Positions 1 to 4,805 of a DNA stretch of 9,019 bases are shown piece after piece. A program made the position numbers and the translations under genes. The stretch lies in NCBI GenBank assembly GCA_937922105.1, contig CAKZVN010000322.1:1-9019 (forward strand). Direction: 5' to 3'. Below the pieces are notes generated by a model. The model saw only the letters and a list, made by a program, of their open reading frames with translations, had not been told where the DNA came from and did no database searches. The stretch's first letter is position 1. Every line of letters begins with the position of its first letter. The DNA comes from an uncultured Litorilinea sp. (lineage in GTDB: Bacteria; Chloroflexota; Anaerolineae; Caldilineales; Caldilineaceae).

Positions 1-646
1 TGATGATGCTGACGATGTTGGCATGGCGGTTGAGACGGCGCAGCAGCCCGGTCATACGCCCGAACGCCGCACCCGTCAACAGGAAGGGAATCCCCAAACC
101 CAGGCTATAAATCGCCAAGAGCGCCGCGCCCTGCCCCACGGTCGCGCTGTTGCCCGCCAAGAAAAAGATACTCGCCAAGATCGGCCCGATACACGGCACC
201 CACCCCGCGCTGAAGCTCACGCCCAGCAGCGCGCTGCTCAGGTAGCCCCAGTTGCGATCCACCTGGTGCATCCCCGCCACACGGCGCTCGGTATAGAGCA
301 GGTCGTTGAAAAAGTCCAAGATGCTGACCAGCGCCGCCGCCGCCGGGTTCTGTGCCAAGTCCGTGCGCCTGCGGATGAACTCTGCCGCACGGCGCACCAC
401 CCCCAACGTCGTGAGGGCAAAGATCACCAAAAGCACGGCCCCCACGCGCGCAATCCCCGGCATGTAGGGGTTGAGATTGCGCCCGATGAGACCGAGCGCC
501 GCGCCTGCCAGCGTGAAGATCAAGCTGAAACCCAACACAAAGGCCACAGCATGCAAAAATACCTGGGTGCGCGCGGCCTGCGGCGCGACGCCTACCCGCT
601 GCGCCGTCTTGACCGCGGCTGCGGGTTGCTCCGTCAACTGTGCCAT
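1..646 (-). CDS. ccdA: CcdA-like thiol-disulfide transporter (C-terminus cut by window edge)
   Basis: Membrane protein of the CcdA/DsbD transmembrane family, which carries electrons from cytoplasmic thioredoxin across the membrane to keep apocytochrome c thiols reduced. 215 residues are visible; the frame is still open at the window edge. Translation from the minus strand shows hydrophobic segments at about 29-53, 63-84, 134-160 and 170-193. The family signature AGWVPCIGPIL lies near residues 147-157, with Cys151 in the position of the second catalytic Cys. The start ATG (644-646) has GGGGAG six bases upstream, and an in-frame TGA lies upstream. Oddity: the usual first helix with the PCxLPLxP motif and first catalytic Cys is absent. 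The protein opens with a soluble Ala/Gln-rich stretch of about 28 residues, and Cys151 is the only Cys seen. It follows the ccm genes, as expected for a cytochrome c maturation cluster. Family call is firm; full thiol-transfer function is not. Confidence 0.88.
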   Translation of the reverse strand, partial: MAQLTEQPAAAVKTAQRVGVAPQAARTQVFLHAVAFVLGFSLIFTLAGAALGLIGRNLNPYMPGIARVGAVLLVIFALTTLGVVRRAAEFIRRRTDLAQNPAAAALVSILDFFNDLLYTERRVAGMHQVDRNWGYLSSALLGVSFSAGWVPCIGPILASIFFLAGNSATVGQGAALLAIYSLGLGIPFLLTGAAFGRMTGLLRRLNRHANIVSII

Positions 647-660
647 ACTCGACTCCCCAT

Positions 661-675
661 GCGACTTCGGGTCGC
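661..675. repeat. Small hairpin in the ccmD-ccdA gap
   Basis: Perfect 5-bp inverted repeat, GCGAC and GTCGC around a 5-nt loop, just upstream of the ccdA ribosome binding site. No T-run follows on either strand, so it is not a convincing terminator. The rest of the 137-nt gap (647-783) shows no coding potential in the minus-strand frames and no clear promoter. Confidence 0.3.
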
Positions 676-783
676 GATCTTGCTTTCACCGGGCAGGCGG
701 GCGCACACCAGCTTCAACAGTCTGGCGCTGTCGTCGCACCGGTGCTATACGCCCGCCCACGCCACGATTGGCAGGCAGCGCGT

Positions 784-945
784 CTATCGCTCCGTCTTGT
801 TGCGCGTGCCGCCCTTTTGCTCCTGCAGCGTTTCCTGCAGCACGTCCAGGTCCACCTCCAGGCGGCGCTGACGGGTATAGAGATAGATCAGGTAGATGGT
901 GACCATCAACCAGACCGCAATGAATGCTGCCGCCAAAAAGAACAT
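784..945 (-). CDS. ccmD: CcmD-like small membrane protein
   Basis: A 53-residue protein read directly from the minus strand. It begins MFFLAAAFIAVW, has one hydrophobic helix at about residues 2-23, then a basic YTRQRR stretch, an acidic/Gln-rich helix (about 29-43) and a charged tail ending KTER. One N-terminal membrane helix plus a charged cytoplasmic tail, at this length and immediately after ccmC, is the usual picture of CcmD. In system I cytochrome c maturation CcmD helps release holo-CcmE from the CcmABC complex. The ATG lies one base after the ccmC TAA, and AGGAAG (955-960) sits nine bases upstream, so translation is probably coupled to ccmC. Sequence conservation in CcmD is weak, so the call rests on size, topology and position. 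Confidence 0.8.
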   Translation of the reverse strand: MFFLAAAFIAVWLMVTIYLIYLYTRQRRLEVDLDVLQETLQEQKGGTRNKTER

Positions 946-946
946 G

Positions 947-1690
947 TTACTCGACTTCCTCTCGTAGTTCGTGGATGCGGTCTTCCAAACGCAATTGCCG
1001 CCAGCGGTAGAGCATCAGAGATGAAAAGAGCAGCGAGAAGGCAATCGCAGCCATGCCCACCGTGTGCCCCATGGTCGGGCCGATGAGAAAACCGCCCTGC
1101 CCGTCCGGGTTGCCGTTGCCGTCGAAGACCACCGGGTGGATGGAACGGAACCAGCGCGCGCTGTAGAAGGTCAAGGGCAGGCTCAAGAAGGCAACCAGTG
1201 CGTAGATGCTACCGAAGCGGGCGCGCGTAATGCGATTGTCAATGCCGTTGCGGAAGAGCAAATACGCAATGTAGAGCAGGATGGTGATGGTGGTGGTGGT
1301 CAGCCGCGGGTCCCAAGTCCAATAGGTATTCCAGGTCGGCTTGGCCCAAAAGACCCCGGTAATCACGGTCCCCAGACCACAGATTGTCCCCACTTCAATC
1401 GCGGACTGGGTGACCCGGTCCCAGTCCAAGTTGCGCGTCAAGAGATAGCCCAGGCTGCCCAACAACGACACCAGATAACCCGCCAGCGCACCGAAGTTAC
1501 AGCCCATGTGGATATAAAAGATGCGCTGGGCGATCTGCTCATCGCCATGCAAGTTTGCCGCCGGGCGAGCGTAGATAAACGCTCCCCACATCAACACCGC
1601 CATCGCCACCACCGTGGCAACATTCAACACCAGCAAGAAGATGTGGCCCGGCCCATGAGGGATCGGACGCTTGGCTGCAAGTGTGCTCAC
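947..1690 (-). CDS. ccmC: Haem-handling protein CcmC (cytochrome c biogenesis)
   Basis: Integral membrane protein of the CcmC/CcsA haem-handling superfamily. CcmC binds haem at the outer face of the membrane and passes it to the chaperone CcmE. The 247-residue length is typical. The tryptophan-rich WWD motif WAKPTWNTYWTWDPRLT lies at residues 115-131, flanked by two probable haem-ligand histidines, His61 (in QRIFYIHM) and His185 (in FRSIHP), matching the two conserved His of CcmC. About six hydrophobic segments are visible. Residues after His61 read MGCNFG, not the common VPxAW, a local divergence. The start is GTG (1688-1690), overlapping the ccmB stop as GTGA, with GGGAGG four bases upstream. 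Size and the WWD/His arrangement fit CcmC better than CcmF or CcsA, which are much larger or arranged differently. Confidence 0.95.
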   Translation of the reverse strand: MSTLAAKRPIPHGPGHIFLLVLNVATVVAMAVLMWGAFIYARPAANLHGDEQIAQRIFYIHMGCNFGALAGYLVSLLGSLGYLLTRNLDWDRVTQSAIEVGTICGLGTVITGVFWAKPTWNTYWTWDPRLTTTTITILLYIAYLLFRNGIDNRITRARFGSIYALVAFLSLPLTFYSARWFRSIHPVVFDGNGNPDGQGGFLIGPTMGHTVGMAAIAFSLLFSSLMLYRWRQLRLEDRIHELREEVE

Positions 1691-2466
1691 ACTTCCTCCC
1701 AGATCAAGTCAAAGACCATGAACGCGACGGTGACAAAAACCAGATCATACGCCACCAAAATCCACAACCAGCGCTGGAAGTCCGCCACTTCGCGACCATC
1801 CAGCACGCTCGCCGTCAAGCCGACGCCTGCCATGAAGACCGGCACCATCACCGGCAACAACAGGATCGGCAACATACTCTCGCGCGCCCGGCTCCCCACC
1901 GTCAGCGCGCCGAAGAGCGTGCCCACACAGACATAGCCCAACGTGCCCAGGAAAACGCCGACCAAAATCCACGGCTGCAGGACGTTGATATCCAGGATGA
2001 CCAACATCACAGGCAGGATCAACAACTCGGTCGCCAGCAAAAAGAGCGTGTTGGCGATCACCTTGCCGAAATAGAGCGCCGAGCGGTCCACCGGGGCCAA
2101 GAGCAGGGCCGCCAGACTCCCGCGGTCCACCTCGGCGCCGAAGCTGCGGTTCATACCTAGGACACCGGTAAAGAGAATCACCACCCACAGCACGCCGGGC
2201 GCAACCATCTTGGCCTCCGGCACGCGCAGGTCAAACGCCAAGCCGAAGACCAACACCGCCAGCGCGCCGAAGGTGACCATGGTGCTGAAGGACTCTTTGG
2301 CACGCAATTCGGCACGCAAGTCCTTGCGCGCCACGGCCCACACTTTGGCAAAATAGGACGCAGGACGATTGCCCAGCCGCATGCGCACGGGGGTCTCTTC
2401 CAGGCGCGGCGGCGCAGCGTCGGGGGCCGGCTCCGGGGCAGGTTGCACAGGTGACGAAACGGTCAT
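1687..2466 (-). CDS. ccmB: Haem exporter membrane subunit CcmB
   Basis: Membrane component of the CcmAB ABC transporter-like complex, which with CcmC powers release of haem-loaded CcmE during cytochrome c maturation. It has 259 residues, longer than the usual 220 or so because of a Pro/Ala/Glu-rich N-terminal extension (about 1-35). The family core begins near residue 38. The conserved helix after the positive patch (RKDLRAELRAKES, 47-59), the LLLAPVDRSALYFGKVIAN segment (121-139) and the Pro-rich LLPVMVPVFMAGV segment (203-215) match CcmB. Hydrophobic segments lie at about 62-80, 90-106, 138-160, 166-190, 198-220 and 233-256. The ATG at 2464-2466 overlaps the ccmA stop as ATGA and has GAGG four bases upstream. 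Met29 is an alternative start that would remove the extension, but the overlap favours the longer form. Confidence 0.93.
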   Translation of the reverse strand: MTVSSPVQPAPEPAPDAAPPRLEETPVRMRLGNRPASYFAKVWAVARKDLRAELRAKESFSTMVTFGALAVLVFGLAFDLRVPEAKMVAPGVLWVVILFTGVLGMNRSFGAEVDRGSLAALLLAPVDRSALYFGKVIANTLFLLATELLILPVMLVILDINVLQPWILVGVFLGTLGYVCVGTLFGALTVGSRARESMLPILLLPVMVPVFMAGVGLTASVLDGREVADFQRWLWILVAYDLVFVTVAFMVFDLIWEEV

Positions 2467-3272
2467 GCAGCCTCTTCCGCCGCGGCATACAGCCGGCGCA
2501 AGCGCGCGCCGTCCAGGGCAGCGGTCGTTTCCTGGTGCACAATTCTACCACCAACCAAAAGACTCACGGAATCGGCCCATTCCGCTGCGCGGTCCAGATT
2601 GTGGGTGGTGAGGAGGATCGCCCGGTTGGAAGCACCCAGCCGCCGGATCAATTCGTGCAACATCTGCGCGCTGCCCTGGTCCAACCCGGTATCCGGCTCG
2701 TCCAGCAGCAGCACCGGCGGGTTATGCAAAATGGCACGCCCGATGGCAAGACGCTGCACCATGCCCCGGCTATAAGTCCGCACCGGGTCTCGGCGCCGTG
2801 ACCACAAATCCACCGCACGCAACACGCTTTCCACGCGCGGCCCCGGATCGTCCAGGTCATAGAGCGACGCAAAAAAGAGCAAGTTCTCCTCGGCGGTCAG
2901 GGTGTCATAGAGCAGCGGCGCATGGCTCACCAGCCCGATGTAGCGCCGCAACTCGTGCCCGGCGCGCGTGAACGACACGCCGCCGAGTTCACTCGAACCG
3001 CGTTCCGGGTGCGCCAACCCGCTGATGATGCGGATGAGCGTGGTCTTGCCTGCGCCGTTGGCGCCCAACAGCGCCATGACTTGGCCCGCGCCCACACGGA
3101 GATCAACGCCACGCAGCACGCTCTTGCGACCATATCGCTTATGGAGATTGCGGACGGCGATCAGCGCCGCGTCCCCGTTAGGTGGACTCTCGGTGAGAGA
3201 CGGGGCCGGTGTCGCCGGGCCGGTCGCCGATGGGGTGGTCGAATGAATGGTCAGGTTCGTCTTCCCAGTCAA
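2463..3272 (-). CDS. ccmA: Haem exporter ATP-binding subunit CcmA
   Basis: ABC ATPase partner of CcmB; ATP hydrolysis drives release of haem-bound CcmE from CcmC. In the 269-residue reading, Walker A (GANGAGKT) is at 70-77, the signature YSRGMVQR at 167-174, Walker B VLLLDEP at 187-193 and the H-loop His at 224. The signature is the degenerate SRGMxQR form seen in CcmA-like ATPases, in place of LSGGQ. The start is uncertain. The only TTG/ATG/GTG start upstream of the domain is TTG (3270-3272), giving a 95-nt overlap with the preceding gene, no clear ribosome binding site and a Thr/Pro/Ser-rich tail of 36 residues. A CTG at 3162-3164 would begin the protein exactly at the conserved IAVRNLHKRYG, with GGGGA seven bases upstream. 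The C-terminus overlaps ccmB as ATGA. Confidence 0.93.
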   Translation of the reverse strand: MTGKTNLTIHSTTPSATGPATPAPSLTESPPNGDAALIAVRNLHKRYGRKSVLRGVDLRVGAGQVMALLGANGAGKTTLIRIISGLAHPERGSSELGGVSFTRAGHELRRYIGLVSHAPLLYDTLTAEENLLFFASLYDLDDPGPRVESVLRAVDLWSRRRDPVRTYSRGMVQRLAIGRAILHNPPVLLLDEPDTGLDQGSAQMLHELIRRLGASNRAILLTTHNLDRAAEWADSVSLLVGGRIVHQETTAALDGARLRRLYAAAEEAA

Positions 3273-3594
3273 CGTCGCTTGTCAAGATTTCCAGGGCCTT
3301 GTCGGCCAACGGGGCCGGGACCAAAACCGTCGCCGCAGCCAGCGAACCGGTCGTCAAGCCGTAGATTGCACCCAGCGCCTCGGCCCGGATCAAGGCGGGA
3401 ATGCCCTCGCTCTGCAAACGCCCGGCGACCACCTCGGCCTCCAGCCGTGTCCCGGCGCTCCACACCGCCACCGGTTCCGCGGTGAACCCGCCGCCGGTTG
3501 TGCTGCCCGCGCTGCGCTCAGCAGGAATTTGCGCGGCCTCTTCCGTCTGTCTGCGCCGGAACCAACCGGCTAATGCATCCGAACCCAGTGTCAT
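3178..3594 (-). CDS. DUF2007-type putative signal-transducing protein
   Basis: A 138-residue soluble protein. The core at about residues 41-105 (VAVWSAGTRLEAEVVAGRLQ, then SEGIPALI, YGLTTGS and VLVPAPLADKALEIL) has the pattern of the DUF2007 family: an exposed beta strand, a helix that begins with Glu-Ala-Glu, a Glu-Gly-Ile-Pro-Ala turn and a C-terminal strand/helix. The family is annotated as putative signal transducing and its biochemical role is unknown. The flanks (1-40 and 106-138) are low in complexity; the tail is rich in Asp, Pro and His. The ATG at 3592-3594 has AAGGA seven bases upstream and lies 24 nt after the preceding stop. Its last 95 nt overlap the longest ccmA reading. Co-transcription with the ccm genes is very likely from the spacing, but its part in haem handling is not shown. 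Confidence 0.78.
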   Translation of the reverse strand: MTLGSDALAGWFRRRQTEEAAQIPAERSAGSTTGGGFTAEPVAVWSAGTRLEAEVVAGRLQSEGIPALIRAEALGAIYGLTTGSLAAATVLVPAPLADKALEILTSDVDWEDEPDHSFDHPIGDRPGDTGPVSHREST

Positions 3595-3618
3595 CCGGCT
3601 GTCCTTGACCGCGCCCGA

Positions 3619-4269
3619 CTAGAGCGCCGTCGCGTAGCGCCCCACAAAGGGGTTGGAGACGCGCTCTTCACCGATAGTAGTCGCCTCGCCATGCCCCGGA
3701 TAGACCACATAGTCGTCGGGCAGGCTGAACAATTGCTCGTGGATACTGCGCAGCAGAGTCGGGCCGTCCGCGCCCGGCAAGTCATAGCGCCCGATGCTGC
3801 CCTGGAAGAGCGTATCCCCGCCGAACACTTGCCGCCCGGCGTGATGCACAAACACCACATGCCCCGGCGCATGTCCCGGTGTAAAGCGCACTTCCAGTTC
3901 TTCCTGACCAATGGACAGGATCTGCCCGTGCTCCAAAAATTCGTCGGGATCGCCGATGGGGTCCAGTTCGGTATCCAGCCAGAGGCGCGCGCGGTTGGGC
4001 ACATCGCGCAGCGTAGGCAGGTCGGCGCGGTGCAAATAGAAAGGCGCCTGCGTTGCTGCGCGCAGCGGGTCCACCGCCATCACATGGTCCAAGTGCGCGT
4101 GGGTGTTAAGGATCGCGACCACGGTCAAGTCGTGCTGGCGGACCAGTTTGAGGATGGCGCGCGCGTTGTCGCCAGGATCAATCACTGCGCACTGGCGCGT
4201 GGTCTCGCACCCCAGGATATAGCAATTCTCCTGCAACAACCCAACGGTGATACCACACACAATCGCCAT
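3619..4269 (-). CDS. Metallo-beta-lactamase-fold hydrolase (glyoxalase II / YcbL type)
   Basis: A 216-residue cytoplasmic hydrolase with all the metal ligands expected of the glyoxalase II-like branch: THAHLDH at 56-62 (His57, His59, Asp61, His62), GHAPGH at 132-137 (His133), GGDTLF at 149-154 (Asp151) and YPGHGE at 189-194 (His192). These bind two metal ions that activate water for thioester or related ester hydrolysis. The length is that of short YcbL-type enzymes, without the C-terminal substrate domain of true glyoxalase II, so the substrate cannot be named. Persulfide dioxygenases are an alternative but usually differ in length and active-site surroundings. The ATG at 4267-4269 has AGGAG six bases upstream and begins 18 nt after the regulator gene stop, so the two genes are probably co-transcribed. 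Confidence 0.9.
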   Translation of the reverse strand: MAIVCGITVGLLQENCYILGCETTRQCAVIDPGDNARAILKLVRQHDLTVVAILNTHAHLDHVMAVDPLRAATQAPFYLHRADLPTLRDVPNRARLWLDTELDPIGDPDEFLEHGQILSIGQEELEVRFTPGHAPGHVVFVHHAGRQVFGGDTLFQGSIGRYDLPGADGPTLLRSIHEQLFSLPDDYVVYPGHGEATTIGEERVSNPFVGRYATAL

Positions 4270-4273
4270 CGCG

Positions 4274-4290
4274 CGCTCCTATCGCTCCTA
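4274..4290 (-). promoter_or_regulatory. Tandem TAGGAGCG with ribosome binding site of the hydrolase gene
   Basis: Two copies of TAGGAGCG (on the minus strand) separated by one base. The first contains the TAG stop of the upstream regulator gene. The second supplies AGGAG six bases before the ATG of the hydrolase gene. Either copy could pair with 16S rRNA, and the arrangement suggests efficient re-initiation across the junction. Confidence 0.6.
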
Positions 4291-4701
4291 TTCGTCCTGC
4301 TCGCCCTGGTCATCGTGGTCGCAGCAGGCGCGCGTCGGCGTGCACAGCCAGGCATTGCTCCACTTGGTGATCTCCGCGATCACCTCGCGCAGATCGTAGC
4401 CCATGGGCGTCAAGCTATACTCCACATGTGGTGGGATGGCGCTCACCTGCACCCGGCGCACCAGCCCCTCCTCCTCCAGCATCTTGAGTCGGCTGCTCAA
4501 CGTGCTGGGATTGACGCCGCCCAACGCCTCCTGTAATTCGCAAAAGCGCCGGGAGGGGTGGTCCAATAATTCATGGACAATCTGCAATGTCCATTTCTGC
4601 CCGATGATGCGCGCGGCCTCGTCCACCGGGCACAAGAACTGCTCGATGGCATAGGCCGGTGGGGAAGCATTGCGGATGGGCGGTGCAACGACATTATCCA
4701 T
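4288..4701 (-). CDS. HxlR-family winged-helix transcriptional regulator
   Basis: DNA-binding regulator of the HxlR family, whose members (for example YodB, HypR, QorR) often sense electrophiles or oxidants through an N-terminal Cys. From the chosen start it has 137 residues, within the family range. The family pattern is clear: Cys24-Pro followed by an Ala-Ala-Arg-Ile-Ile-Gly-Gln-Lys-Trp helix, FCELQEAL and STLSSRLKMLEEEGLV (helix-turn-helix, about 53-81), and the wing ending in VEYSLTPMGYDL. Other Cys are at 54, 120, 126 and 127; the tail CTPTRACCDHDD resembles a metal- or thiol-active end. A longer reading from ATG 4750-4752 is possible, but that codon lies inside a strong promoter spacer, whereas ATG 4699-4701 has GAGG six bases upstream. 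It is the first gene of the operon leading into ccmABCD, and may regulate itself and that operon. Confidence 0.9.
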   Translation of the reverse strand: MDNVVAPPIRNASPPAYAIEQFLCPVDEAARIIGQKWTLQIVHELLDHPSRRFCELQEALGGVNPSTLSSRLKMLEEEGLVRRVQVSAIPPHVEYSLTPMGYDLREVIAEITKWSNAWLCTPTRACCDHDDQGEQDE

Positions 4702-4736
4702 GCGTAACCTCTGGGATCGCCTCCAATCGTGTGTGA

Positions 4737-4765
4737 ATGCTATAACAAACATAGTGACCTGTCAA
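4737..4765 (-). promoter_or_regulatory. Sigma-70-type promoter of the HxlR-ccm operon
   Basis: On the minus strand a perfect TTGACA (-35, 4760-4765) is followed by a 17-nt spacer and TAGCAT (-10, 4737-4742; four of six matches, including the first T, the A and the last T). A TATAGC reading two bases upstream gives a 15-nt spacer. Transcription would start near 4730, leaving a leader of about 30 nt before the ATG at 4701. It is the only good promoter found in front of the left-hand gene block. Confidence 0.65.
4740..4754. promoter_or_regulatory. Candidate operator dyad CTAT-N7-ATAG
   Basis: Perfect 4-bp inverted repeat with a 7-nt A/C-rich centre, lying in the promoter spacer and overlapping the -10 box. 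Position, spacing and AT-rich arms suit a dimeric HxlR-type repressor, several of which bind short dyads over their own promoters. A dyad this short can arise by chance, so assignment to the adjacent regulator is inference. Confidence 0.4.
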
Positions 4766-4770
4766 ACCGG

Positions 4771-4805
4771 GCTGAATTGGGGCACGGCCGGAGCCTGCGT
4801 TCAGC
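4771..4805. repeat. Nested inverted repeat at the end of the glycosyltransferase gene
   Basis: GCTGAA (4771-4776) and TTCAGC (4800-4805) form a 6-bp stem that includes the glycosyltransferase stop codon. Inside it, GGC (4781-4783) and GCC (4793-4795) flank a CGGCCG palindrome (4785-4790). The structure lies between the right-hand block and the HxlR promoter. On the minus strand only a short TTT follows, so it is not a standard intrinsic terminator, though it may slow polymerase or protect the 3' end. Confidence 0.35.

Noticed and set aside
661..675. Terminator between ccmD and ccdA
   Set aside because: The stem has only 5 bp and no T-run follows on the minus strand.
105..689. Minus-strand 194-residue frame over ccdA
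   Set aside because: It is a shifted reading of ccdA. The frame starting at 646 gives clear membrane helices and the GWVPCIGP motif; this one gives Gly/Arg-rich sequence.
647..783. Missing first helix of CcdA hidden in the gap
   Set aside because: All three minus-strand frames of this gap hit stops and encode no hydrophobic helix with PCxLPLxP. The short CLPIVAWAGV run in the ccmD frame lies after a stop and is too short.
23..871. Long plus-strand reading frame rich in Arg, Gln and His
   Set aside because: It is antisense to ccdA and ccmD, is low in complexity, and matches the mirror-frame pattern of GC-rich coding DNA. Similar plus-strand frames at 1064-1936, 3691-4536, 5332-6246 and 6694-7533 were rejected for the same reason.
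4702..4752. Extra 17 N-terminal residues on the HxlR regulator
   Set aside because: The ATG at 4752 lies between the -35 and -10 boxes, and the residues have no counterpart in the family core. ATG 4701 has a better ribosome binding site.
4771..4805. Intrinsic terminator for the glycosyltransferase gene
   Set aside because: The 6-bp stem has a 23-nt loop, and downstream on the minus strand there is only CCGGTTTGAC, without a T-run. Kept as an inverted repeat only.
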